Assembly: GCF_918797505.1 (NCBI RefSeq)
Contig: NC_092800.1
Location: 2,542,001-2,606,000 of the forward strand
Length of the DNA: 64,000 nucleotides
From: Bemisia tabaci
Taxonomy: Eukaryota; Arthropoda; Insecta; Hemiptera; Aleyrodidae
Direction of reading: 5' to 3'
Numbering within the stretch: position 1 is the first letter of the stretch; every line of letters begins with the position of its first letter. The notes beneath the pieces were generated by a model. It was not told where the DNA came from and made no database searches. It saw only the letters and a program-made list of their open reading frames with translations. Positions 54,081 to 64,000 of this stretch are shown here, one piece after another. The position numbers were made by a program, and so were the translations under genes.

Positions 54081-54893
54081 CATGACCGGATTTAGGGGGT
54101 GGTTACATAGGCTGCGGCCCATGGCGGCAAATTTAGGGGGCGGCAAATTTTGCAATTTTTTTAAATGTAGGTATAAAAAAAAATCGGATTCAGAAAAAAA
54201 ATTACGAACGAGAAAAGGAGACAAAATCTCTCATTTCCTGCGCGTGTATCTCTAATTTCGTCGTCTTTCTATGATACAATAGGCAGCACCTTTAAATAGT
54301 TCAGTCAAGACTAAGAGAGAAACCGAACACGGAATTTGGCCTGGAACGGCGCGGCGCAGAGAGTAATGATGACGAGAACTTGAGATGAAAAGGAGAAACC
54401 CTCTGCGCAGCGGTCGGCATGTAACACCTATTAGCGCCTACAATACTGCATGAATACTTCACGCATTGCGTCAAACGCAGTGCGGTGCGGTCAGCGTGAA
54501 ACGCATAGCGCCTACAAGACTGGATGAATACTTCACGCATTGCGTCAAACACAGTGCGGTTAGCGCGGCGCGGCGGCGGAAGTGAAAATTATTAAACCAC
54601 ATTTATGTTTGTTCTTTCATAATTTTTCGTTCGTTTCATATAAATGGAAGGCCTTGTCTACACAGAGATAGGTTTACGGAACTTAACTTTCGCGCCAAGT
54701 TCCGTGAACTTTTGCTAGTAGTGTTGACAGGGCTTTAGCAAAAAATGTGTCCAACATGAATAAACGCGTCTTGTGCACCCCTCCCCCTCCGACACGTTCA
54801 CTCGATGGTTTTTATTGATGTTTCAAAACGAATGAGAAGGGGGCGGCAAAATACAGGCAGCCCATGGGCGGCAAGTAAGTAAATCCGGCCCTG
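54081..54893. mobile_element. hAT-type element, family B, copy 3
   Basis: The left end is mutated (CATGACCGGATTTAGGGGGT) and the right end intact (GTAAATCCGGCCCTG). 813 bp, same orientation as copy 2. The flanking octamers CCCTGGGT and CCCTCTGG agree only partly. It lies 40 bp from the MULE end. Confidence 0.82.
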
Positions 54894-55885
54894 CCCTCTG
54901 GATCACTTCCAATTCCAAAAACATTTGGACTCAACGACTCGTCCATAGACTCCCTATCCTTATGCTTAGATATGCATCTTGAATAGAGACACAGACACTT
55001 GACTGGTTTTCGTTTTCAACGGCATGCTTGGAATTCTAATGATGGCAAGTACCTGGCGGAGAGAATCGCGAAAAATCAAGGCTGTATCGATGAGCGAGAA
55101 AAACTAGCCACGAGGAGGGTCTCTTTCTTTTCCTCGATGCACTACTCTATACGGGCATAACATTCGATAAAGCCACACTTCGGTGATTGTCCACATAATT
55201 AGCGTGCTTAAAGCCCAGCACGGATCCAACGAATAGCTACTAAAATTTCGACAGACTTAGATGCTGTTATACACCTTACCGCCGATTGATCGCGAACTTA
55301 ATAAACCTTCTTATCTCGAATGCAGTGTTTCACAGTCTCCTCGAATGTTTTTAACTGACGGATAACCGTCGACGAATATATTCGAAAAGAGTTTTAAAAT
55401 AGGATGTAAGTAGTTTATCCGTTTGAAATTTTCCTTTACCAAACCATTTTTTTTTCATTTTATCCTCCCCTCTCAAAGTTTATAGTCTGTCCGAGATGGG
55501 AAGGTCCGTGGAAAGTCGGAATAATTAGCACTATTTTGCAGGGTGGGGGTGTCTCGACCCTCGTCAACTGTCACTTATCGATGTTTCGCGCACGCCGCAG
55601 CCACCGCACAGGAGGCTATGGGCCTCGGAGCGGCGGTTTTTCCTGGGATATGAACCTGGAGCCGCAAATTCCTGTGCTAGGCGCCGAGCTGCGCGATGCG
55701 GCAAGCGACTCATAAAGAGTCAGCCCTCTGTGCGGTGCGCCACGACACAGGGTTGATTCAGTGTCTTCATCTCTTACAATGGCTCGAACGCTACCCTTGT
55801 TTCTACATAGTGCAATTAATTCCGACTTTCCACGGACCTTCCCTCTTCGGACAGACTATAGTTCTCGTCAGCTTTCGCGAAACAT
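54894..55885. other. Unassigned intergenic DNA with tRNA-like patch
   Basis: No gene recognised. On the minus strand, TGGCGCACCGC (about 55730-55740) followed by AGGTTCATATCCCAGG (about 55645-55660) resembles tRNA A and B boxes with an expanded spacing, as in a tRNA-derived SINE head. CTTTCCACGGAC and GTCCGTGGAAAG at about 55507 and 55827 form an inverted pair (with GTCTGTCCGA and TCGGACAGAC) that may bound a further MITE. Confidence 0.4.
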
Positions 55886-56140
55886 AACTGGACGGAGTTA
55901 AACAGAAAGGAACCAAGCCACATCGGGATCGAACCGAGAAAAAGAGGTTTAAAGTTTGGCTCCTGCATAAGACTCAATGTAAAAGATAAACTTCAAGTTC
56001 AATTTCTGCAAAATTTGCTCCAACAAAAACTTTGAATTTTTGGCGATAGAAAGTAGAGTAGTGGTTGAGTTCAAAACCATTCATAACTCAATTTTTTCCA
56101 AAATGTGGGTTGGTTCCTTTCTGTTTAACTCAGTCCAACT
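55886..56140. mobile_element. MITE, family I
   Basis: Left ACTGGACGGAGTTAAACAGA + AAGGAACC, right GGTTCCTTTCTGTTTAACTC + AGTCCAA. The fold continues with CCAAGCCACAT and ATGTGGGTTGG. About 255 bp. Confidence 0.82.
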
Positions 56141-56561
56141 GGTCAACTTGTGTGGTAGGCATTTAGCAATCTCCGGTGAATAGCAATCTATTTGTGTTGA
56201 ATAATTAAATGTACAAATTCAAAAATAAAAGGACAAGAGAGGAATGACGACTATTACGCTTGGAACTCAGATGGACGTTTTTTCTGCTTAAATGCATGGT
56301 TCCATCCAGTGCACTCGCAAGCACGAGTAGTGAAATCAGCAACCTAAGTCAGGTTTGATTCGGATAGGCAACTAAACTAACTTCCTGGTAAGGCGGAGAG
56401 TATCACTAGGATTTGAAGGCACTCCCCGCCGAGGTCGTGTCTTGAGGTTCTTCGCCCCCGAAATTTTGACAATGTCGATACGAATTTGCAAGTTGGTGAA
56501 TCAACATGCACGCGCCCGCTTGCAAATTTCCGGCGATTCCTGACTGCTTGCGACGTACCCA

Positions 56562-56792
56562 CACTGGAAAAAAAGATTGGTAGAATTTACCATTCCCTCA
56601 GGCTGTATTTCACACAGCGTCAATCGAGAGTCAATTCTGCCAGAAGAAAGGTAACGTTACCATATACTGGTACAATCAACCATTTCTCTGGCAGAATCGA
56701 CTCGAAGATTGGTAGAATTTACAATTCCTTCACGCTGTGTGAAATACAGCGTGAAGGAATAGTAAATTCTACCAATCTTTTTTTTTCCAGTG
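56562..56792. mobile_element. MITE, family G (AAAAGATTGGTAGAATTTAC ends)
   Basis: CACTGGAAAAAAAGATTGG at the left and CCAATCTTTTTTTTTCCAGTG less one base at the right. Inside, GGTAGAATTTACCATTCC and GCTGTATTTCACACAGCG recur in both orientations. 231 bp, almost a complete hairpin. Confidence 0.9.
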
Positions 56793-56794
56793 CG

Positions 56795-57150
56795 ATTTAG
56801 CAGTGATTGCGAAAAGTTGCGATTTGATCGGAGAGTGTGTCGCGATTTTATCAACGTCGATATGTTGCAATATTATCGGGTAAAAAATTGCGATAAATTA
56901 CGATTTCATGGTATAAATTTGCAATAAAATCGTGATTTCATCGCAGTGATTTCTCGCAATATCATCGAGCAAAAAATAGCTATAAATTGAAATAAAATTT
57001 CGATTTTATCGAGCGCCATTTTAAGCGCGATAAAAAGCGCAACGAGATCGAGGATAATCGCTCAGATGTTGACGATCCTAGCGATTTGATTACCAAAAAT
57101 CGGAAAAAATAGCAACTTAATTTCAAAATATCGCGATTTTTCCGTTGGAA
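56795..57150. repeat. Dispersed repeat rich in GCGATAAA words
   Basis: Opposite-orientation relative of 47870-48160. It contains repeated TTGCGATAAATT and ATCGCGATTTT words, and poly-T follows at about 57206. Confidence 0.6.
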
Positions 57151-57555
57151 AAGGCTAGCTGGGGATGAGTGTCATACCGTCGTCCTACACTACGCTCATC
57201 ATTTTTTTTTTTTTTTTTTTTGAGGACACACTAAAGAACTGAGAGTTATTCCTTTGAGCACTCAAATTCCAAATATTTACTCGAACTTGAGAAAAATAAA
57301 TCTCCTGAAAAAAATTCTTCCATAGACTCAGTGATGAAGTACGAAAGTGTGTCAGCAAGTGTCAGCAATGAAGTACAAAAGCAAAGTCACTTGAGAACTA
57401 CTCGCTAAGTTCGTCCTCATTCTGCGGTGACACTGGGACATCTTTGAATGCACATCACGGGGCGGACTGCATGTGCGTTACAGTTTCTGTGTCATAATTT
57501 CTCTGCTCTCATCTTTTTCGTCGTACAATAGTTCAAGTGAGACTTGCACCGCATA

Positions 57556-57970
57556 CACTGATAAAAAAATCTCGGTGTATTAACCAAGAAAATGGTAAAA
57601 TTACCAAGAATTCAGGGTTCTATTTGATCCCAGTTTTTTCTTGGTAAAATTACAATTTATGAAATTGGTAATCTTACCGAGAAATCTCGGTAAAATTATT
57701 GAACTTTCTCGGTAATTTTACTGGACCTTGGTAAAAACGCAAATATTTTTCATCGATTGTGGTAGAATTACCGAGATGAAACGGCAAAATTACCGGGAAT
57801 TGATTACCAATGAAAGTGGTATTCTTACCTTAAAAATTTCAGTAAAAATACCGGTTTTTAGGTAAGCTTACCAGCCGGTCTTGGTAAAATTACCAATAAT
57901 TGGTAAAAAGAGTGAAATGCTAAAGGTACCAACGGACCTTGGTAAAAACGCCGAGAATTTTTTTTCAGTG
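57556..57970. mobile_element. MITE, family H
   Basis: CACTGATAAAAAAATCTCGG..CCGAGAATTTTTTTTCAGTG, 415 bp, same interior as 39992-40408. Confidence 0.92.
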
Positions 57971-58474
57971 TGAGAGGACCCGCAGGAGAGTTAAGAACCC
58001 TTAACTGCCTTCAGTTTTTGTTGGAGTCTTCAGTGGTCTCTGAGAGTGCTCCATGTTTTCGGAGTCCACGCACCCTTACCAATTTCCCATACGTCCCTAT
58101 CTTACCAGGGGCGAAGCGTGAATAATCGGCTATCCAGTGCTGCCATTTTATTTCATCAAAAGGTTCCGAAATAATTCTGATTTTTCAAAACTTCCGGGGA
58201 AGAATTCCGAAACACGCCCGGATTTAGTTCCGAAAATCGTCAAAGATCAAAAAGTCCCTAAATTTGATCAAGTTAATGGTCAAACTGGCGAAAACCCGCA
58301 ATTTCGAGGAAATTCCGAAAATAGCTGAAAATTCCGGGGATTCCGAAGATTCCTGGAAAAATTCCGATTATTTGAAAATTTCCGAATTTCGGAATATATT
58401 CCGGGAAATGATAGCACTGTGGCTATCAATTTTTGTCCCTTTTGAAGCTATATGATGAAAGAATCGTTGACTAA

Positions 58475-59392
58475 CCCTGGTAAAAATTGGCAGTAGGAGC
58501 TGCGTTTCAAAATACCATAGGAGTTCTTATAGCCGATTAAAGATGGCTATTGAAAATCATATAGCTGACTGTAGAAAGCGGAGCAAATCATATAGGCGGG
58601 CTATACGAAGCTACAAAAAAGTATACAGTCGGGCTTTAGTTCCTATCGCCATTGGCTATAAGCGGCTATAAGAAATTGTGTAGAAATTCGTGTGCTTTGG
58701 AAATCATTAAGTTTGATACGGATCTACCTTAATATTTACAAAACACACATTATATTTTCCTTTAAAACATATTTTTTTTTCATCAATTAAAATGAGAATA
58801 TTCCATACAGAGTGAGCAAACATTTCAAAATCATGAGTGGAAGGACGCTGACTCCGCGAGATTAAATATTAGAGCATAACACAAAGCGGAGCGGCGACGC
58901 ACTGGAGCCTACAAACCTAACAGGGATACTTCACGCATTGCGCATTGCGTGAAGTATCCTTGTTAGGTTTGTAGGCGCCAATGCGCGTTACGCGCTCTTT
59001 GCCGCCCGCCTCGCCGCAGCGTGCCACGGCGCGGTGTCTGAAGCAACTATTTCACACCAGAGGTATTGCACAGTATCATGAGAAATTGAAGGCGCTTCAA
59101 CATATTAAGAATTACAAGCATCCTTCAAAAGTAGGGAGCTTTCCTCGCAAAATAAATCAAGATACTACGGCACAAAAAGAGAGCGGTAGTCCAAAAACTA
59201 ACTAAGTCCTAGTATCTGTAATTAGTAACGTTTAGCATAAACTTTATCGTCTGGCTGTTGCTTAATCGCCATCGGCTATAAAAGGCTATGAGAAATTGTA
59301 CAACCGGCTACAGAAGCTATTGGAAATCTTACATCCGGCTTTAGGTCTATAGTATTTTGGAACACACATTCTACTGCCAATTTTTACCAGGG
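58475..59392. mobile_element. Inverted-repeat element (CCCTGGTAAAAATTGGCAGT ends) with internal insertions
   Basis: Begins CCCTGGTAAAAATTGGCAGT and ends ACTGCCAATTTTTACCAGGG. Subterminal GGCTATAAGNGGCTATAAGA words occur in both halves. A palindrome (58905-58977) and the GAAGCAACTATTTC..TTGAAGGCGCTTCA module (about 59040-59100) lie inside, apparently as nested material. No transposase. Confidence 0.78.
58905..58977. repeat. Near-perfect 73-bp palindrome
   Basis: GCCTACAAACCTAACAGGGA, TACTTCACGCA and TTGCG are followed by the mirror CATTGCGTGAAGTATCCTTG, TTAGGTTTGTAGGC. The GCGCCTACAA and ATACTTCACGCATTGCGT words are the same as those in the family B hAT elements, where they are direct rather than inverted. 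Confidence 0.9.
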
Positions 59393-59739
59393 AAGGTCTT
59401 CGTTGCGAACGCCCTCACGAGCCATTTTCATTGGTTGAACTGATCAGATCAATCGATTTATCGTCAAAATAGTACGATCTGTCACTACATCTAACGTCTC
59501 TCATTGGTGCCAAACTGTAGCACTGACCTACGTTTATTGTTCTAAAACTTTTGAAGCAGATCGGGCGCTGATCAGCTCAGCGGAAGTAGAAGAAACATAG
59601 CTGAGCAGGGAAAAAAATAAACCTTGTTTTGATAACAATTACCGACAAATATTTATTGACGAATTATTAACCTATTCGAAAGTTTTCATAACTTTGTAAA
59701 ACATATTCATGGAAAAAATAAAGAGACGCAAAAATTGTC

Positions 59740-59952
59740 GTACACCGAGAAAAAAGATTGGTAGAATTTACCATTCCTTCACACTGTACTTTACACAGCG
59801 TGAATTCAAAGTCGATTCTGCCAAAGGAATGGTTACCTGTACCAGTATATAGTAACGCTTACCTTTTTCTGGCAGAATTGACTTTGAATCGACGCTGTGT
59901 GAAATACAGCGTGAGGGATGGTAAATTATACCAATCTTTCTTCTCGGTGTAC
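59740..59952. mobile_element. MITE, family G, TA-flanked
   Basis: GTACACCGAGAAAAAAGATT at the left and its reverse complement, allowing one extra difference, at the right (AATCTTTCTTCTCGGTGTAC). TA at both edges. Internal AATCGACGCTGTGTGAAATA repeats are inverted. 213 bp. Confidence 0.9.
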
Positions 59953-60065
59953 GAAGATTCACCTACGTAAAAACTGATGCTGATCTTACATGGAAAAACA
60001 AAACAACTAAGACGAGCTCGAGGCTCAACAGATGGGTTATGCGTTTTTGCAGTTTTACCATCATT

Positions 60066-60442
60066 AATTGGACGTATTTCTACCAAACAGACCTATGTGG
60101 AGGTGAGGAATATGGGGTGTGCTCGTCGAAGCTGCATAAGAAGCAATGTAAAAGTGGGCGTGATTCCTTTTGAAGAATTGGAAAAGCGGGATTGTACATT
60201 CTATCAAACAGACCCATGTGCCAACTGAATGCGGAACTCATGAGCCGCGGGCATGACAAGAGAGCGTTGTGGACAGGGCTCATTAGTTAAAGACACGGAT
60301 CCGCGGATCGGAGTCTCCATCGTCGCCGCTGACGTCACTGGCGCTTTATTATTCTCATTTATTCTTACGGCCAGAGAACTAAAGAGCACACCCCATATTT
60401 CTCACCTCCACATAGATCTGTTTGGTAGAAATACGTCCAATT
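60066..60442. mobile_element. MITE, family K (AATTGGACGTATTTCTACCA ends)
   Basis: About 60-bp terminal inverted repeats: AATTGGACGTATTTCTACCA, then AACAGACCTATGTGGAGGTG, mirrored at 60380-60442. 377 bp. A right half of the same family is at about 62350-62490, starting with the shared CGCTGACGTCACTGGCGC word. Confidence 0.88.
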
Positions 60443-60923
60443 CACACATGAATTATGCATTCTGACGCATTTCTTTCTCGACACATGCTTTCCCTTCCCA
60501 CGTTAAATCAGGGGGAGGGGGGGGATGGGAAACAGACACAAACAGCTGCATAGCATGATAGCGATTGACGCTTTTGCCAAAGCGGAAGGCGAAAGAATAG
60601 CGTGACCATGAGCGTTTAAAACATGGGTTAGCGGCGTGACGGCGCATCTTTAATTCCAGCATTTACTGGCAGTGCCGCAGATTCCCGACTCCCGCTCATC
60701 ATCAACAGACTTCCTAACTTTTCAGCCGCTTTGTGACGTCACTCAGGAACTCCGCTTGGCGCCATTCGGAGCGACGCCTCCCATTGTGTAGTCCTTGGGG
60801 CAGAGACAGTGATAAACGCCTAGGGGGGGGGGGGGGGGGGGGGGGGGGTGTACGGTGGAATGCCCTCGCATAATTTTTTGGCGGAAATCAGTGCGGAGAG
60901 TGGTTACTGGAGGATCTACCTCT
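60443..60923. other. Unassigned DNA with a 26-base G run
   Basis: No gene recognised. It contains a homopolymer at about 60823-60848 and CG-containing palindromes such as TGACGTCA. Confidence 0.4.
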
Positions 60924-61295
60924 CTGCCGTGCTATGGTCCAGTTACACGATCAAATTGAGCCATCAAATTGAAGCTCTGATTGGTGGAAAAAGACCTGAG
61001 GTGAGGATGCGACCAACGAGAGGCCCAATTTGATCGTGTAACTGGACCTCTGGGGAAAAACGCCGTAGGAACATTCAGGCGTTGCCATATTTTCTTCGAT
61101 AAAATACGAATTTTCCCGGAAAATTCGGGATATTTTTCCTCAAATTTGTCAGACAATTTTGTTGGCAATTAAATTTAAAATATCTGGAAATTTCAAGGAA
61201 AAATAGCCACAACTTTCTTCAAAAATACATTTGTTTATTCGGGGAGATTTGGCAACTCTCGAATGCTCTTACGGCGTTCTTCCTTTGCACGGCAG
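60924..61295. mobile_element. MITE, family C, interrupted at its left terminus
   Basis: Begins CTGCCGTGCTA, then the insertion at about 60935-61048, then GGGGAAAAACGCCGTAGGAA and the usual interior, ending ACGGCGTTCTTCC..GCACGGCAG. Confidence 0.8.
60935..61048. mobile_element. Small MITE (GGTCCAGTTACACG ends) inside family C
   Basis: GGTCCAGTTACACGATCAAA and TTTGATCGTGTAACTGGACC are exact inverted repeats. About 114 bp. The ends resemble those of 45862-46147 (CTGGTTACACGTTCAAA). Confidence 0.85.
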
Positions 61296-61792
61296 ACTAG
61301 GATCCCTCCATTTCCCTTTCGTCTCCTTTGTCTACAGCTTTGTCTATCAATTTCACTAATGAGCCGGCCGACTGTAGGAGCGAAACCTCAAACCTCTTTT
61401 TCCAGGTTCAATCTTGAAGTAAATCGGTTCCTCTCGGTTGAGCTTCAACTTGCTCGTGGCTCGAGGTCGGGTTTTGTGCCCTGGCGGCGGAACTAAATTT
61501 CGGGTGCCGGTGCATGCCTGGCATTGCACGCGCGTGACCCACCGTGATTAACCGACTCGGAGCGCATACATCACTCCAACCGCTGTCGTAAAAAACACGC
61601 CACCGTAGTAACGTGAGCCTCCATTCGCCTACGCTCTTACACGACCCAGGGCTCACCCCAAGGAGGGGATAACCTCTTTCGCTCGACGACGTCCAGGTGT
61701 AATCGTCGGCCATACGTGAAAACGCCGAGTGCATTCCGGTTTTCCGGTTTAGCTTTACAAAGTTTGAGTGTGACGAGCCATCGGGGCCCACC

Positions 61793-61829
<37 letters not shown>

Positions 61830-61916
61830 GAGGCCATGAGGGCATCCGGCACTGATCCTCGTACGCTGAGCTGAGCCGAGACCAGCGCCGCCGCCGTACA
61901 ATGGGGCGAGTCAATG
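61296..61916. other. Unassigned GC-richer DNA with a 33-base G run
   Basis: Open frames on the minus strand (61408-61914) are proline runs produced by the homopolymer at 61795-61827. I recognise no gene. Confidence 0.45.
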
Positions 61917-62328
61917 CACTGAAGAAAAATTCTCGGCGTTTTTACCAAGGTCCGTTGGTACCTTTACCATCTCACTTTTTCACCGATTATTGGTAATTTT
62001 ACCAAGACGGATTGGTAAGCTTACCTAAAAACCCGTATTTTCACTGTATTTTTCAGGTAAGAATACCACTTTTATTGGTAATCAATTTCCCGTTACTTTG
62101 CCATTTCATCTCGGTGATTCTACCACAGTCGATAAAAAATACGGGCGTTTTTACCAAGGTTCAGTAAAATTACCGAGAAAGTTCGATAATTTTACCAAGA
62201 TTCCTCGGTAAAATTACCAATTCCGTGAACGGCAATTTTACCAAGAAAAAACGGGGATCAAATAGAACCCTGAATTCTTGGTAATTTTACCCTTTTCTTA
62301 GTAAATACGCCAAGATTTTTTTTCAGTG
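61917..62328. mobile_element. MITE, family H (opposite orientation)
   Basis: CACTGAAGAAAAATTCTCGG..CCAAGATTTTTTTTCAGTG, 412 bp. The reverse complement matches 39992-40408. It abuts a half copy of family K on the right. Confidence 0.92.
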
Positions 62329-62632
62329 AGGATGAATCGGATCGTCGCGTCGTCTCGGTCGTGGCCGCTGACGTCACTGGCGCCTTATAATTCGCATTCA
62401 TTCTTACGTCCCTCGACTAACGAGCACACTTCATATTTCCCACCCGCATACAGTTATCTGTTCGGTAGAAATAACGTCCATTTGACATCAAAATTTTCAG
62501 TACGCAAAATTTCAAGCCCCGATAGTTGGTTCTACTGTGCGCTGCTGCGCCGTGACACGGTTCTCACGGTCGTTGTTGGATTTGTATCGTCTCACATGAG
62601 GACGTTAGAGCACTGCTTGGTAGAGGAATGCC

Positions 62633-62893
62633 ATATCGACGGTGAAACTACCAAACCACGTATCTCGTTTGCGGTGTTTAAAAATCTACGCTCACATTTA
62701 ATTTTTTTGAAGTAGACCAAATCAATATCATTCCTTGAAATTTTCACAGAATTTTCTCCGCACAAAGAGGAAAAATCACAGAAATTTTCAAGACTGGATG
62801 TTAAGTAGTTTTTCATTTAAAAAATAAAGTATGACAGGAAGTCTGCGACGTCGCAAACCGAGATACGTGGTTTGGTAGTTTCACCGTCGATAT
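62633..62893. mobile_element. MITE, family A (well-preserved copy)
   Basis: ATATCGACGGTGAAACTACC, then AAACCACGTATCTCG, mirrored by CGAGATACGTGGTTTGGTAG and TTTCACCGTCGATAT. 261 bp. Its right end touches the element at 62894. Confidence 0.92.
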
Positions 62894-63280
62894 CTAGAGT
62901 ACCTGTATAGGGAGAGTAGCGACAGATCGGTTCATGGAGGGCTTAGGGCCCAAAAGTGCAGCCACCCTTCTGAGCAACTTCTAACACACAAAATTTCACT
63001 GCCAGCCTACAGATTTCAATTCTAACCAAGATGGCTAAGAATGTACATAAATGAGCGTTCTTTCGCAAAAGTAAGTAAATTTATGCAAAAAGTAAGCCAA
63101 ATACATGCTTTCTAAACGACGGTTCGTAACAATTGTATTTGTAAATCGCTCTGGACATTCGAAATTCATAGGTTGGCTGCCCTTTTGGGCCCTAACTTTA
63201 TTCGCGGAGGCATCGGTGAAGGCCTGATGGACTTTCGGAGTTTCAGATCTGTCGCTACTCTCCCTATACAGGTACTCTAG
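62894..63280. mobile_element. TA-flanked MITE with perfect 35-bp terminal repeats
   Basis: CTAGAGTACCTGTATAGGGA followed by GAGTAGCGACAGATC is exactly mirrored at the right. If TA is the duplication, the element runs GAGTACC..GGTACTC, as in Tc1/mariner MITEs. Inner GCCCAAAAG and CTTTTGGGC also pair. No homology was recognised for the 88-codon minus-strand frame. Confidence 0.9.
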
Positions 63281-63347
63281 CCATATCTGTACCCAGAACA
63301 ATATATTTTATAGATACCGTGCCGCTGTCTTTCGCCAATATAGTGTT

Positions 63348-63784
63348 CAGGTGATTCGTCAAGCTCAATTGACGTGGTGGAACTGGCATGCGATATATCG
63401 CATCGATTAGGTTAAAAATCTCGGCAGATTTTGAATTTTTAGCAAAAAAAAAGACGATAGCCCCTGCTCATGAGCCTAAAGAATCATTCTAAACCCGAAA
63501 ATTGGCAAAATTCAGAGAAATGAAAGCAGAATAGTGTTTGGAAAAAAACCTCGAATTCGATTCAGCTATTGATTTCTGTATAGAATGCGAGGTTTTTTTC
63601 CTAACACTATTCTGCTTTCATTTCTTTAAATTTTCCCAATTTTTGGGTTTAGAATGAATGCGCAGGGGCTATCGTCCTTTTCTTTACTAAAAATTCAACA
63701 ACTGCCGAGATTTTTGACCTAATCAATGGGATATATCGCATGCCAGTTCGACCACGTCACTTGAGCGTGACGAAATCACCCTGA
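63348..63784. mobile_element. Long foldback MITE (about 200-bp arms)
   Basis: AGGTGATTCGTCAAGCTCAA, then GGAACTGGCATGCGATATATC, pairs with GATATATCGCATGCCAGTTC and TTGAGCGTGACGAAATCACC. Pairing continues through CGGCAG, GACGATAGCCCC and AGAATAGTGTT to a centre near 63560. About 437 bp. Confidence 0.9.
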
Positions 63785-64000
63785 CAAGTTCAATCATCGC
63801 AGTAGGCGAAACGTAGCGTTGAATTCCGAACTAAACTTTTGCCTCACCCAATTAATTTGCTGAGATTGTTGGTGTGGGGTCTCTGTCTGTGCCGCTCTCT
63901 GATTGGCTCCTTAGTTTTTAGCTTTTCATTGAGCTCTTAAGGACCGGTAAGGATAAGCCCGACCCCGTATCGCAGGGTAAAAAGTGTGACTTTCGGTAAA

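Noticed and set aside
55640..55745. Possible minus-strand tRNA or SINE head
   Set aside because: The B-box match is fair (AGGTTCATATCC), but the spacing is long and no anticodon arm is evident. Left as a note in the region entry.
61408..61948. Minus-strand frames with long proline runs
   Set aside because: They are produced by the 33-base G homopolymer.

Overview
This is a eukaryotic, very probably insect, nuclear window. Coding exons are short and separated by AT-rich introns with GT-AG borders, and a large part of the remaining DNA is DNA-transposon and MITE debris. The ATRX homologue has no N-terminal ADD finger, as in insects. The mixture of short inverted-repeat families reminds me of whitefly (Hemiptera) sequence, but that species guess is an impression and was not tested.

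Region 1 (about 3.3-29.5 kb, + strand) holds one apparently complete gene, the SNF2-family chromatin remodeller ATRX/XNP. I could assemble 19 coding exons from splice signals. All phases join and they give one open frame of 1231 codons from the ATG at 3347 to the TAA at 27050-27052. A long 3' UTR follows, with an AATAAA at 29441. Its introns carry MITEs, two small hAT-type elements (one with a perfect 8-bp target duplication), a TA-flanked element, and a piggyBac-type element nested inside another inverted-repeat element.

Region 2 (29.7-40.5 kb) is repeat-dominated. It contains a hAT-type element ending CAGGGCCGG, a complex satellite array at 32.2-36.0 kb interrupted by a MITE whose empty site survives in a neighbouring monomer, and a second hAT-type element with near-perfect target duplication.

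Region 3 (40.5-42.3 kb) is a GC/CpG-rich island followed by a candidate first coding exon of a secreted protein (signal peptide, then a splice donor). No further exon of it is seen in the window, so its first intron may exceed 21 kb.

Region 4 (42.3-64 kb) is a dense field of nested transposons. The standouts are a 1.95-kb Mutator-like element (8-9-bp target duplication, about 85-bp terminal repeats, decayed MULE transposase) enclosing a nearly perfect 575-bp-arm palindrome; a non-LTR retrotransposon 3' fragment split by a hAT element; and one MITE family (CTGCCGTGCTAAG ends) that was the landing site of three different later insertions. G or C homopolymers of 13-33 bases recur.

I found no rRNA, no CRISPR and no convincing tRNA gene.
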